DNA of 64,000 nucleotides from Colwellia psychrerythraea (GCA_002163005.1 MAAF01000040.1:1-64000), one strand, 5' to 3'. Counted from the first letter of the stretch, positions 54,081 through 63,858 are shown. Numbers and translations: made by a program. Notes: generated by a model not told the origin, from the letters alone.

Positions 54081-54096
54081 TTCATTCTCCCCTCCT

Positions 54097-54137
54097 GTTA
54101 TAGGTTTATTATCACTAAAAGATAATAAACCTATAAC
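54097..54137 (+). terminator. Long perfect hairpin between fnr and uspE
   Basis: GTTATAGGTTTATTATC (54097-54113) pairs perfectly with GATAATAAACCTATAAC (54121-54137), loop of 7. No T-run follows on the plus strand, so a terminator is likely but not certain. Confidence 0.55.
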
Positions 54138-54146
54138 AAAATAAAC

Positions 54147-54160
54147 TTGATTTAAAACAA
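54147..54160 (+). promoter_or_regulatory. FNR-like box upstream of uspE
   Basis: TTGATTTAAAACAA matches TTGAT-N4-ATCAA except for one position (AACAA). It lies 65-78 bp before the uspE ATG. Confidence 0.45.
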
Positions 54161-54224
54161 GCATTAATTTGTCAACTTTGCTATAAATAAACTAACGTTA
54201 TTATTTAATTTGCCAGAGGTTGCC

Positions 54225-55175
54225 ATGGACATGTATCAAAATATCCTCGTTGTGATAGACCCAACAACAGATGAACAAAAAGCACTTAAAAGAGCTATTG
54301 ACCTCGCGTCGAGAATTAAAACATCCGCGCCAGATCTGCAAATAAATATTACTGCCTTTTTTAGTATTTTTGATTTTTCTTATGAAATGACCACTATTTT
54401 ATCCAGTGGCGAGCGCGATACCATGCGCAAAATGGTCATTAAAGAAAAACAACAATGGCTAGATGACATCATTTCGGTAACTAATTGCCCAATAAATATT
54501 ACCAGTAAGGTTGTTTGGCATAACCGCCCTTTTGAAGCCATAATCAACCAAGTTATCGAGCATAAGTATGATTTGCTGGTCAAAGGCACACACCAACATG
54601 ATAAATTCAAATCAGTAGTATTTACACCTACCGATTGGCACATTTTGAGAAAATGCCCTTGTCCTGTATTACTTGTTAAAGAACATGAATGGCCTCAGCA
54701 AGGAAATATCTTAGCTGCACTTAATGTTGGTAGTGATGAAGTTGAGCACCTTTCTTTAAATATGGCTATTACTAAACAAGCAAAAAGTATTGCTCAGTTA
54801 ATAACGGCTAATGTGCACTTAGTTAATTCCTATCCTGGTACACCGGTAAATATTGCTATTGAAATTCCTGAATTTGACGCCAGCGAATATAATAGTGCTA
54901 TGCAGGCACACCATAAAGAAGCAATGAGCAAGCATGCCAATAGCTTTGATATCCCGTTAAGTCATACTTATGTTGAAGAAGGGTTACCAGAAGCTGTTAT
55001 TGAACAAGCAGCGATAAAGATTGATGCTGAATTGGTTATTTTAGGCACCATTGGTCGTACTGGTATTTCCGCAGCGCTTATTGGTAATACTGCTGAACAT
55101 GTCATTGACCAATTAAACTGTGATGTATTAGCGTTAAAACCTGACGGCTATATATCACCACTTGATGTTGAGTAG
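54225..55175 (+). CDS. uspE: Universal stress protein E
   Basis: A 316-residue tandem-domain Usp protein, E. coli UspE (YdaA) having 316. I chose the ATG at 54225 (SD AGAGG) over a TTG at 54210. The first Usp domain begins MYQNILVVIDP and ends with CPCPVLLVKE; the second ends in VILGTIGRTGISAALIGNTA, the Walker-like G-x2-G-x9-G-S/T pattern of the family. It is next to fnr, as in E. coli. Usp proteins act in stress survival; a FNR-like box upstream fits an anaerobic or stationary-phase role. Confidence 0.93.
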   Translation: MDMYQNILVVIDPTTDEQKALKRAIDLASRIKTSAPDLQINITAFFSIFDFSYEMTTILSSGERDTMRKMVIKEKQQWLDDIISVTNCPINITSKVVWHNRPFEAIINQVIEHKYDLLVKGTHQHDKFKSVVFTPTDWHILRKCPCPVLLVKEHEWPQQGNILAALNVGSDEVEHLSLNMAITKQAKSIAQLITANVHLVNSYPGTPVNIAIEIPEFDASEYNSAMQAHHKEAMSKHANSFDIPLSHTYVEEGLPEAVIEQAAIKIDAELVILGTIGRTGISAALIGNTAEHVIDQLNCDVLALKPDGYISPLDVE

Positions 55176-55223
55176 CAATTACGATTATTTACCTAGCCTC
55201 ATCTCTAGTTGTAAAAGTTGGGG

Positions 55224-56219
55224 TTAGGCATAACTAATGAGTTGCGTTTGTGTAAATCGTCTCAAATTAAGGTGAAACATATTATTAGCTTGTGACATGG
55301 AAATCGGCTCAAAGCGCACTTTGTCGCCTTGACGACATTGTGAAAGTTTCGCGCAATCTTGCGAAATAACTGCGCCAATTTTAGGGTAACCACCAATGGT
55401 TTGCCGGTCGTTAAGCAAAACTATAGGCTGACCATCTGCTGGTATTTGCACCGCACCATAACAAATCCCTTCAGATAAAATACCAGCGACATCAGCCTTT
55501 ATTGCCCGACCTTGTAAGCGATATCCCATGCGATCCCAATGTTTACTAATTTGATATTCGCTTGAGAAAAATACTCTTTTTTCTATGTTTGAAAAATGTG
55601 CGTGTTGATAACTTAACACCGTATGTAATTTCACTTCATTAGCATATTCTGGCTGTTCATGTTCAGGCAACATAAGTTGCTTTAGCCTATAGTCAGCTTT
55701 AGACACCGCCTGGCAAGGTAATACATCCTTCTTAACGAGCTTATCACCATTGAGACCACCTACTGACTCTCGACATACCGTAGCAGTGCTGCCAAAACTT
55801 GGCTTTATATCAAAACCTCCCGCTACCGCTAAATAACAGCGAACACCAAGCGGGGTAAAACCTAAACTAATAGCATCCCCAGCTTTAACCAGAAAACTAC
55901 GCCACAGCGCTTTAGGTTGGCCGTTAAGGGTCAGTGGCATCGGAGCACCGGTAACGGCAATAACACAATCCACTTGTGCTGTTAGCTCCAAACCACCCAA
56001 GCTAATTTCGATGGCCGTTGAATTTAATTCATTACTACACAATCTATTTGCCCAATAAAAAGCTAAAGAGTCAGCCGGGCCGCCATTGGTTAGTCCTAAA
56101 TTAAATGCACCATAACGGCCAGCATCTTGAATTAGACTTAATACACCAGCATTGGTAACAATAAGCCCTAATGCTTGAGCATACTCTTCACTGCGGGCAC
56201 TGCTCGTTAGTTTGCTCAT
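55224..56219 (-). CDS. pxpC: 5-Oxoprolinase subunit C (biotin-carboxylase-like, KipA/PxpC)
   Basis: A 331-residue subunit of the ATP-dependent 5-oxoprolinase PxpABC, which opens pyroglutamate to glutamate. Features are LIQDAGRYGAFNLGLTNGGP (conserved QDxGR), AVAGGFDIKPSFGS and VLLNDRQTIGGYPKIG (GGYPxIG), all typical of KipA. It lies 11 bp downstream of pxpB on the minus strand and is the last gene of a pxpABC operon. Confidence 0.92.
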   Translation of the reverse strand: MSKLTSSARSEEYAQALGLIVTNAGVLSLIQDAGRYGAFNLGLTNGGPADSLAFYWANRLCSNELNSTAIEISLGGLELTAQVDCVIAVTGAPMPLTLNGQPKALWRSFLVKAGDAISLGFTPLGVRCYLAVAGGFDIKPSFGSTATVCRESVGGLNGDKLVKKDVLPCQAVSKADYRLKQLMLPEHEQPEYANEVKLHTVLSYQHAHFSNIEKRVFFSSEYQISKHWDRMGYRLQGRAIKADVAGILSEGICYGAVQIPADGQPIVLLNDRQTIGGYPKIGAVISQDCAKLSQCRQGDKVRFEPISMSQANNMFHLNLRRFTQTQLISYA

Positions 56220-56230
56220 ATAAATACCTC

Positions 56231-56965
56231 TTAACTTTCCATCTCGGTTAATTTACCACCTAACTCAAAAAACTTAAGCTTATCGATAGCAACAAATTTC
56301 ACCCTATCACCTACTTCAACAGGCATCATTGGCTCTGTTTGTGCGTTAAACATATCAATAGGACATAGACCAATGATATTCCAGCCACCGGGAGATTGAG
56401 CTGGATAAACGGCAGTTTGTCTATCGGCAATAGCAATAGCTCCTTTAGGCACTTTCAGTCTTGGTGTAGTTAACCTTTCCATGGCAATACGCTCGTCAAC
56501 TTCACCTAAATAAGCAAAGCCTGGGGCAAATCCTATGGCATACACGCGATATTCCTGCGCTTGGTGTAAGGTTATAACTTGTGTAACAGTCAGTTTCGCG
56601 TGTTTGGCAATGCGTTGTAAATCCATGCCTGATTCTAGCGAATAATAAGCGGGTAACTCAATTAATCTACCCTGCTTGTTACTTACGCTAACACATTGTT
56701 TCAATAGTGTTTTTAGTTTATTGCGCAAATGGTGGTGATCTATTTCAAGTAAATTAAACACCACTAACATAGAGGCGTATGAAGGAATGAGATCAATTAT
56801 TTCAACAGAAAAATGTTGACGGATGAGCTGAGTCGCTTGCTGAACATTACTGCTAATACTGGGCGTAATCACTAATGATTCTTGTCCATCATCAGAAAAA
56901 TAAAGCATCAAGGCATTTTCACCGGCAACTTCAAGGCGAATGCCGTCGTTTATCCGCGTTGACAT
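56231..56965 (-). CDS. pxpB: 5-Oxoprolinase subunit B (KipI/PxpB)
   Basis: A 244-residue allophanate hydrolase C1-like subunit. It has the signature YAIGFAPGFAYLGEVDERI and RLTTPRLKVPKGAIAIA, then TAVYPAQSPGGWNIIG. It stops 11 bp before pxpC and its start overlaps the pxpA stop by one base. Bacillus KipI inhibits the KinA kinase, but the neighbouring pxpA and pxpC show this is the oxoprolinase form. Confidence 0.92.
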   Translation of the reverse strand: MSTRINDGIRLEVAGENALMLYFSDDGQESLVITPSISSNVQQATQLIRQHFSVEIIDLIPSYASMLVVFNLLEIDHHHLRNKLKTLLKQCVSVSNKQGRLIELPAYYSLESGMDLQRIAKHAKLTVTQVITLHQAQEYRVYAIGFAPGFAYLGEVDERIAMERLTTPRLKVPKGAIAIADRQTAVYPAQSPGGWNIIGLCPIDMFNAQTEPMMPVEVGDRVKFVAIDKLKFFELGGKLTEMES

Positions 56966-57690
56966 TAACCCAGTAGCTCTTTAATTTCACGAATAGCCTG
57001 CACACCGGCAATATTATCACCATGTACACATAAACTATCTACACTAAGTTTCAGTATTTTACCTGAGATGGTTGTGACAGTCCCATGCTCTGATAATTGC
57101 TTAACTTGGACAAGCATAGCTTCTTTATTTAAAACAGCACCCGCTTTGCTACGTGCTAATAACCGACCTTCATCGTCATAACAGCGATCAGCAAAAGCTT
57201 CACTATAAATAACAATCCCTAATTTATTCGCCTGCTGTTTATAGTCTTCAATCTCTGCCGTTGCTTGTAACATCAAAGCCAGTTTTTTGGGATATTGAAT
57301 AAGCGCAGCTAAAATAGCTTCGAACACCCTAGGCTCACTCATCATGTCGTTATAAAGTGCGCCGTGGGGTTTTACATAATCTATCGATATTCCTTGTGCA
57401 GTTGCCATACCGTCAAGCGCCGCCACTTGGTAATGTAATAGCGCTATTATTTCTTCTGATGAACAAGTCATTGACCGACGGCCAAAGCCAACTAAATCAG
57501 GATAGCTCGGATGCGCACCAACACTGACTTGAAATTGCTTGGCTAATGCCAGTGTTTTTTGCATCACTAAAGGGTCACCTGCATGAAAGCCACAAGCAAT
57601 ATTTGCTTGATCAATATGAGGCATCACCTCATTATCCAGTCCCATGGTCCAAGCACCAAAACTTTCACCTAAATCGCAGTTTAATTTCAT
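56965..57690 (-). CDS. pxpA: 5-Oxoprolinase subunit A (LamB/YcsF, PxpA)
   Basis: A 241-residue subunit starting MKLNCDLGESFGAW at the ATG at 57690. A TTG-initiated extension to 57708 is less likely, since family members start with M-x-[LI]-N-x-DLGE. ANIACGFHAGDP and VKPHGALYNDM are the family motifs with conserved His and Asp. It is the first gene of pxpABC, with a 172-bp upstream region. Confidence 0.93.
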   Translation of the reverse strand: MKLNCDLGESFGAWTMGLDNEVMPHIDQANIACGFHAGDPLVMQKTLALAKQFQVSVGAHPSYPDLVGFGRRSMTCSSEEIIALLHYQVAALDGMATAQGISIDYVKPHGALYNDMMSEPRVFEAILAALIQYPKKLALMLQATAEIEDYKQQANKLGIVIYSEAFADRCYDDEGRLLARSKAGAVLNKEAMLVQVKQLSEHGTVTTISGKILKLSVDSLCVHGDNIAGVQAIREIKELLG

Positions 57691-57880
57691 CTTTATTATC
57701 GCTCGCAAATTTATAGTCTGATCAGTTGTCTAACCAATAGTCTAATCAACTACCTAATGATTATATACTCGTTATTATTCAAAGTGCAGGATTTCAGCTA
57801 AGGTAAATAGTCTAAAAATAAAATTATAAAGCGACAAGTGTCCACACAAGTCGGCCAAGCTAACTTAAATTGATGAACGA

Positions 57881-59080
57881 TTAATTTACTTTAGCAATGA
57901 CTTCATCTTTTTTATCATCAATGAATCTAACTTTCTCGCCACTTTGTAAACGCTCTCCGCCACGAACGACCACACTATCATTTACCGATAAAGCGCCCGT
58001 TACTGAAACCCAACTTTTTACACCTTGACCCACATGCACTACAACCTTTTGTGCTTGTTGGTCGGCACCGATAGTTAACACGTAAGTTTCATTTTCTCGC
58101 AGCATCAAGGCATCACGCGGTACTAAAATAGCTTCTTTCGGCGCTTGCTTAGGTAAAGAGACGGTCACAGCGGTACCTGCTAACATCGCTATGCCATCAG
58201 CAGCCAGCCTAACATCAAAAGTACGTGAAGCTTGGTCGCCCGCTTGGCTCCATGTACGAACAGGTAGTTCAAGCAAGGTTTGATTCCATTTGACCATCAC
58301 TTTACTGCCTCGTTGTAAAAATGGTGCGATCGAAATTGGCGCAGCAATTTTAATATCAAGATTCTTAGTATCAATGAGTTGCACTAATGGGCGGCCAACA
58401 GAGATCAACTCACCAATATGGACAAAACGTTGACTGATATTCCCTGAGAAAGGCGCTCTAATGGTGGTTTTCTCTATGGCAAGTAAGGTCTGTTCAACTG
58501 ATATATTCAACGCAGCAACTTCGTTAATAGCAATGGTTAAATCTTTATTAACTCGTTCAAATTCACTTAACGCTGAATTGTTTTTTTCGCGTAATTTTAG
58601 AAAACGTGCCTTTTGTCCAGTGAGATAATCCACATCGGCTTGATGTTGTTTCACTTGCGCTTGTTGACCTGCCAGTTGCAACTTCAAATGGCGATCGTCA
58701 ATTTGTGCTAGCAACTGGCCTTTTTTAACTTGGCTACCAACATCTTCAATCCACAGCAACTGCCCAGTTTGCTCAGCAGATATTGGTGCATTTTTTCGGC
58801 TGATAACATTGGCAGGCAACCAAATACTTGGTTTTACCTGTTCTTTTTTAACCGATTCGACACTGACTAAGTGTGCTGGCTTCTCTGGCGTTTCCGCCGC
58901 ATTGGCTTTTTGGCAAAAATTAAGTAAAGCAATGACTGAGATAAACGTAAAAGTTATTAGTGCTGAACTATACAAATTAACTTTACTCGACTTATTTATT
59001 GAAAGTGCCATTTTTGGTGGTACAACATTGGTTAGCATTAAATTATTCATGATGTGTTCCTTAATCTCTTGAGTTGTCAT
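57881..59080 (-). CDS. Membrane fusion protein (periplasmic adaptor) of an RND pump
   Basis: A 399-residue HlyD/AcrA-family adaptor with an N-terminal hydrophobic segment (LYSSALITFTFISVIALLNF) as signal or anchor. The lipoyl half-motifs are WIEDVGSQVKKGQLLAQIDD and IRAPFSGNISQRFVHIGELI, separated by an alpha-hairpin (KQHQADVDYLTGQKARFLKLREKN). The membrane-proximal domain ends in VRGGERLQSGEKVRF. It overlaps the RND gene by one base (TAATG). The order is pump first, adaptor second. Confidence 0.9.
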   Translation of the reverse strand: MTTQEIKEHIMNNLMLTNVVPPKMALSINKSSKVNLYSSALITFTFISVIALLNFCQKANAAETPEKPAHLVSVESVKKEQVKPSIWLPANVISRKNAPISAEQTGQLLWIEDVGSQVKKGQLLAQIDDRHLKLQLAGQQAQVKQHQADVDYLTGQKARFLKLREKNNSALSEFERVNKDLTIAINEVAALNISVEQTLLAIEKTTIRAPFSGNISQRFVHIGELISVGRPLVQLIDTKNLDIKIAAPISIAPFLQRGSKVMVKWNQTLLELPVRTWSQAGDQASRTFDVRLAADGIAMLAGTAVTVSLPKQAPKEAILVPRDALMLRENETYVLTIGADQQAQKVVVHVGQGVKSWVSVTGALSVNDSVVVRGGERLQSGEKVRFIDDKKDEVIAKVN

Positions 59081-62000
59081 TACGGGTTAACTCGAGCGTT
59101 TGGTATTTGTTGTACTGCACTTTTATTACTGAGATTTTCACTTCGACTTAAGAAAAAGTCGTGCTTAGAGAGTCTTAACAAACATGGCAGTAATACGATA
59201 GTAAATATTGTACTGAACGCTAAACCACCGACGATCACCGCAGCTAAACCGCGATAAATCACACTGCCGGCGCCAGGCATAAGTAACAGTGGTAACATGC
59301 CAAAAAAACTAGTCGCCGTACTCATGAAAATAGGTCGTAAACGTAAGGTTAACGCTTGCTCAATAGCTTGTGTCCGTTCAAGACCATCTTGTTGGCCTAA
59401 ACGCGTTTGATGTACTAATAAAATAGCGTTATTAACCACTAACCCCAGTAAAATGATAAAACCGATCATGGTCAGTAAATCAAGTGGTTGAAAAACAGTG
59501 AGGTTAAGTAGTTGTAGCGCTAAAATACCACCAACCGTGGCTAAAGGAATGGTAATAACGACCAGTAAACTATCCTTAATTGACTTGAATAAGGCAGCCA
59601 TTAATAGAAACAGAATAACTAAAGCAAAAGCAAAATTTTCCGCCATCACACTAATCGCTTTATCTAGCTGGTCAGCACTGCCACCATATTGAATATTGCC
59701 ATCATCTGGCATGATATTGCGCAACTTTGGCTCTACCTGTAACTTTAATGCCAATATTGTTTCTTCTAACGACCAACCTTTAGGCGGGTTCACATTCAAA
59801 CTAATGGTACGTTGTCCATCAATACGCGTTAATCGACTTGGTCCCACAGTACGTTGAATATCTACTAAGTTTGATAACGGTGTGACGCTACCATTTCCCG
59901 TAACGACAGGCACATCTCCCAAGTTATCGGGATCATCCCAGCCATCGGCACGTAAAATCATATTCAAGCGTTTACTGCCATTAAAATACTCTCCAACATA
60001 CAGGCCATCACCCAAGGTTCTCACCACGCGACCTACATCTCGACGGTTCCAGCCTTGCTCTAAAATATTACGATCGTTCGGGCTTAAGTTAATCTCAGGC
60101 TCTGACATGGCAAGACCTGGGTTAGCATTTACGTTAGCGCCTTCAATGGCTTCTTTTACCCAATCCATACCTTGGCGTGCCATTTCTTGTAGTGCTTTAC
60201 TATCTTTGGACTGCAGATGTACCTGTACTTGTCTACCACCGCCGAAGCCACCAAATAAATTTCCTTGTCTCGCGAATACTTGAGTGTCAGGTAGGTCAAT
60301 TAATATTTCATTTTTCACAATTTCAAGTAACTCATCTACTCGGTCTTGATCTTTTACCCGAACGCCCAAACTGCCACCCCATGAGCCACCAAAGACATAA
60401 TAGTTTTTCAATGCTGGCTCTTTAATGCCATCCATATAAGGTTTTAATCGCTCGACAATCGGTTGGATGATTTCTTTCTCAATGGTTTTAACATTTGCAC
60501 CGGGCGGAAATTGCAAGTTAGCATCAATAGCATCGCGCTTCACTGGCGGTAAATAATCAAGCTTTGGTATGGCAATAATAGATATGACAACCGGTAATAT
60601 TAAAAGGCTTGCAGCAAGTGATAAGCGCTTAGTTCGACTACTGGTGCTGTTCATCACAAAACAGGTAATTCTCTGCCACAGTTTTTTATTAGGATCGTTC
60701 ACTTCTTGCTGTTTGAGAAAGTACTTTGCTAAAACAGGTAACAGCACTACGGCAACGATAAGTGACACCGACACAGCAATGGCAATAGTTAACGCTAAAT
60801 CACCAAAGAGTTGTCCTTCAATATCTTTTAAGAAAAACACTGGTAGGAATATCGCGACAGTTGTCGCTGTTGAAGCAAGTAAAGCGCCCCACACTTGCCC
60901 TGCTCCTTGCTCAGCGCTGTCATGTTCATTCAAACCTTTATCACGCATACGTAAGATATTTTCTAACACCACAATGGCTGCATCGAGTACCATACCTACA
61001 GCGAAGGCTAAACCGGCTAATGAAATAACATTGAGTGAACGACCCGTAATTTCCAAGACGATAAAAGTACTTAACAAACTCACGGGAATAGCGGTCGCAA
61101 TAATTAACGTCGCACGAGCCCTTCGGATAAAAAACCATAAAACGGCTAGCGATAAAACAATACCGACAAATAAATTACTGGTCACTAAGTTAATAGCACG
61201 GTAGATAAAAACAGAGGCATCAAATGACTGCACCATCACCAACTTTTTCTCTGCTAATAATTCGCTATTCAGTAGTTGAACTTCGGCTTTTACTCGGTTT
61301 AACGTTTCCAATACATTAGCGCCATTGGCTCTATTTATACGCATTGAAAATGCTGGGTTACCATTTTGCACCGCCATGCCTTGCCTATCAGTACTGCGCA
61401 CAGCAACAGTAGCAATATCACTTAAACGAATATTACGACCACCGCGCGACTCAAGCATTAATTGTGATAACTCATCTACACTGTATTTACCGCTATATCG
61501 CAAGGTATATTGGCGTCTACCAACATCAATAAAACCACCTGAAACATCATCACTGGCAGAAACTAAGGAAATGAGTCGAGGAATTTCGATACCATACTCA
61601 GCGGCTTTTATTGGGTCGTAGCGAATTTGTAACTCTTCTCGGTTTTCATCCGAAAAAGTTTCCACGCTAGCAACACCTTCAACGGATTCAAGACGCGGTC
61701 TAATCACATCATTGGTAAAATCCATATATTGGTTAATATCTTGGCCATTGCCTGGTAGCGCTTGCAAAAAGAAGAAAGTGAGCGCCGGTGTATTACCTCG
61801 ACCACCGCCAAGCATGACTCGTGGTGGTCGGGCATCTCTCGGTAAATTTGCCACCCTTGTCATACGGCTAATCACTTCAATTAAGGTTTGTTCCATATTA
61901 GTGCCAACACCAAATGACAAACTAATATAAGCTCCGCCTCTATTGGCAAAGGCCCTCATTGACTCTAAACCGGGTATACCACGCAAAACTTGCTCTTGTG

Positions 62001-62196
62001 GTTCAACAATTTCAGATTCAATTTCTTTCGGTGATGCTGCACGCCAAGTCGTTTGTATGCCGATTTGAGGGCGCTCAATATCGGGAAATAACTGTACTGG
62101 CAACTTAAATAAGCTGAGCAGGCCAACAAGTAAAGTTAGGGCAACAACAACAGCAACGGCTGCAGGACTTATTAAAGCGCTCTTGGTGAGTTTCAT
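59080..62196 (-). CDS. RND-family efflux transporter
   Basis: A 1038-residue inner-membrane pump, the usual RND length, with TM1 near residue 10-31, two large periplasmic regions (about 32-330 and 560-860) and TM4-type AGLAFAVGMVLDAAIVVLEN, which has the proton-relay Asp. The second half has MTIGFIILLGLVVNNAILL-like sequence (MIGFIILLGLVVNNAILLVH) and GAGSVIYRGLAAVIVGGLAF. Periplasmic features EEIVEPQEQVLRGIPGLE and GGRGNTPAL are like those in multidrug (HAE) pumps. The substrate is unknown. No outer-membrane TolC gene lies nearby. Confidence 0.93.
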   Translation of the reverse strand: MKLTKSALISPAAVAVVVALTLLVGLLSLFKLPVQLFPDIERPQIGIQTTWRAASPKEIESEIVEPQEQVLRGIPGLESMRAFANRGGAYISLSFGVGTNMEQTLIEVISRMTRVANLPRDARPPRVMLGGGRGNTPALTFFFLQALPGNGQDINQYMDFTNDVIRPRLESVEGVASVETFSDENREELQIRYDPIKAAEYGIEIPRLISLVSASDDVSGGFIDVGRRQYTLRYSGKYSVDELSQLMLESRGGRNIRLSDIATVAVRSTDRQGMAVQNGNPAFSMRINRANGANVLETLNRVKAEVQLLNSELLAEKKLVMVQSFDASVFIYRAINLVTSNLFVGIVLSLAVLWFFIRRARATLIIATAIPVSLLSTFIVLEITGRSLNVISLAGLAFAVGMVLDAAIVVLENILRMRDKGLNEHDSAEQGAGQVWGALLASTATTVAIFLPVFFLKDIEGQLFGDLALTIAIAVSVSLIVAVVLLPVLAKYFLKQQEVNDPNKKLWQRITCFVMNSTSSRTKRLSLAASLLILPVVISIIAIPKLDYLPPVKRDAIDANLQFPPGANVKTIEKEIIQPIVERLKPYMDGIKEPALKNYYVFGGSWGGSLGVRVKDQDRVDELLEIVKNEILIDLPDTQVFARQGNLFGGFGGGRQVQVHLQSKDSKALQEMARQGMDWVKEAIEGANVNANPGLAMSEPEINLSPNDRNILEQGWNRRDVGRVVRTLGDGLYVGEYFNGSKRLNMILRADGWDDPDNLGDVPVVTGNGSVTPLSNLVDIQRTVGPSRLTRIDGQRTISLNVNPPKGWSLEETILALKLQVEPKLRNIMPDDGNIQYGGSADQLDKAISVMAENFAFALVILFLLMAALFKSIKDSLLVVITIPLATVGGILALQLLNLTVFQPLDLLTMIGFIILLGLVVNNAILLVHQTRLGQQDGLERTQAIEQALTLRLRPIFMSTATSFFGMLPLLLMPGAGSVIYRGLAAVIVGGLAFSTIFTIVLLPCLLRLSKHDFFLSRSENLSNKSAVQQIPNARVNP

Positions 62197-62345
62197 TGCG
62201 ATTCCAACGTTGGGTTACATTAATTAACAATCAAGATACAAGTCCTCAGTTATAAAGAAACTAAGGTTGCGATTAATCGAGATAAAAACACGACCAATGA
62301 CCGATAAGAAATGCTTTGAAATTATCTGACATAATTAGACATATT

Positions 62346-62660
62346 TATACCCGTTCTACTTGAAGATGCATGATTCAGCTGGAATTAGAAACGTCTTTAG
62401 GTAAGGCATTGATTGAAGAGAATGGTTGTTCAGGAGAATATGCTCCTGCATTCTCTAATAAGCTGCATCCATGCCGCGTCCTTTTCGAAATCAATAACGC
62501 AGCATAAAGCGTTTCTAAACCAGCCCCTTGGGGAAGGCTGAGCAAATCATACTCGGCGTTGCATTTCTTTTTAAGGGAATAACCCTTAATAAAAAAATGC
62601 GCCTTGATTATGAGTCGCTCAGACTTCCTGATACGAGCATCTTCAAGTAGAACGGGTATA
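62346..62660. mobile_element. MITE-like element with perfect terminal inverted repeats, copy 2
   Basis: A 315-bp non-coding element. The left end TATACCCGTTCTACTTGAAG (62346-62365, extending to 62369) and the right end 62637-62660 are perfect 24-bp inverted repeats. The interior matches copy 1 (23699-23965) in the reverse orientation (for example CCTTGATTATGAG, AAATCATACTCG, AATCAATAACGC, AAGGCATTGATTGAAGAGAA). No transposase frame. No clear target duplication is seen. It lies in the 597-bp gap 62197-62793 between the RND pump and pldA, which otherwise shows only AT-rich sequence. Confidence 0.8.
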
Positions 62661-62793
62661 GGATGGATTTTAAATGAATAAACGGACGAAAGTTAGATTA
62701 TTTGCAACACCTTTAGGGGGTACTTATCTCTATTGATTAATAACACAATAAGCTATAATCGACGCAAATTTTTAGTTCAAACTACCGGCTATC

Positions 62794-63858
62794 ATGAGAC
62801 CAATATTTTCCATAGGGCGCTGCCTACTCTTATTGTCACTTTCGTTTAATACGCAAGCCTTTTCCGCTGAAGGTGATCGCAGCAAAGTTGAGCCTGAGTC
62901 ACAGAAAACCCCCTTTGAAATATGTTTGTTTAAAGCGATTAAAAGTGCCGATAAAAATGCCACCCTTGCGAAAATAGAAACACAATGTGAACAGCAAATA
63001 GTTCGTAATATTCTCAAAGATGGCAGCGACCAAGACATTGAGTTAGGTGCCCTTTCTCATAGAATAATTAGAGAAAGAAGAACCGCAGCCGATCCCTATG
63101 TGCTTTCGCCTCATAAAATGAATTACATCTTACCTTTTTCCATTGTTGATAATATTAACCGTGAAGCCTATCAAGAATTTTCAACATGGGCTGATGATTT
63201 AAAAGATGTTGAAGCCAAGTTTCAAATAAGTCTTAAAATCCCTCTTCTGACCGGGCATTGGTTGAATGAAGGTGACCAATTGTTTTTTGGTTTCACCTTA
63301 CAGTCTTGGTGGCAAATCTACGCAGATGAAATTTCAAAACCTTTTAGAGAAACCAACTACCAGCCTGAGTTTTTCTATGTTACGCCACTGAATTTCCATC
63401 CGTGGGGAGGGAATTCAGCCTTAGTAACTGGCTTCGAGCATCAATCAAATGGCCGTTCACAGCAACTATCCAGAGGTTGGAATCGTGTCTATATTAATTA
63501 TCTGTATGAAAAACGTAACTTCGCCCTATCTTTTCGTCCATGGTATCGTATTCCTGAAGAAGAGAAGTCTTCTCCCTCTGATGGTCAAGGGGATGACAAT
63601 CCCGATATTTTAGATTACATGGGTCACTTTGAATTAGGTATGGTGTACAAACACAGTACCTATTTTGAACTTTCATTTAAGGGCCGTGAAAATTTCGCGA
63701 CGCACAATGGCTTTGTTGAAGTTGGCGCTACCTTTCCATTATGGGGGAAATTAAAAGGCTACGCCCAATTTAGTAGTGGTTATGGCGAGAGTTTAATTGA
63801 CTACAATGTTAATCAAAAGCGTTTTGGTATCGGTATAGCGCTAACGAATTTACTTTAA
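62794..63858 (+). CDS. pldA: Outer-membrane phospholipase A1
   Basis: A 354-residue OMPLA. The signal peptide ends at about residue 25 (SFNTQAFSA). Catalytic residues are visible in GFEHQSNGRSQQLSRGWNRVY: His216, Ser218 and Asn230, matching E. coli His142, Ser144 and Asn156. YQPEFFYVTPLN and SFKGRENFATHNG complete the family pattern. An N-terminal extension of about 70 residues relative to E. coli precedes the barrel and includes an acidic Cys-containing segment. It hydrolyses phospholipids in the outer leaflet; activity needs calcium and dimerisation. Confidence 0.93.
   Translation: MRPIFSIGRCLLLLSLSFNTQAFSAEGDRSKVEPESQKTPFEICLFKAIKSADKNATLAKIETQCEQQIVRNILKDGSDQDIELGALSHRIIRERRTAADPYVLSPHKMNYILPFSIVDNINREAYQEFSTWADDLKDVEAKFQISLKIPLLTGHWLNEGDQLFFGFTLQSWWQIYADEISKPFRETNYQPEFFYVTPLNFHPWGGNSALVTGFEHQSNGRSQQLSRGWNRVYINYLYEKRNFALSFRPWYRIPEEEKSSPSDGQGDDNPDILDYMGHFELGMVYKHSTYFELSFKGRENFATHNGFVEVGATFPLWGKLKGYAQFSSGYGESLIDYNVNQKRFGIGIALTNLL

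Noticed and set aside
60569-61204. 211-codon frame opposite the RND pump gene
   Set aside because: Ser/Thr/Lys-rich shadow of the pump's coding strand with no motif; the pump frame has full family support.
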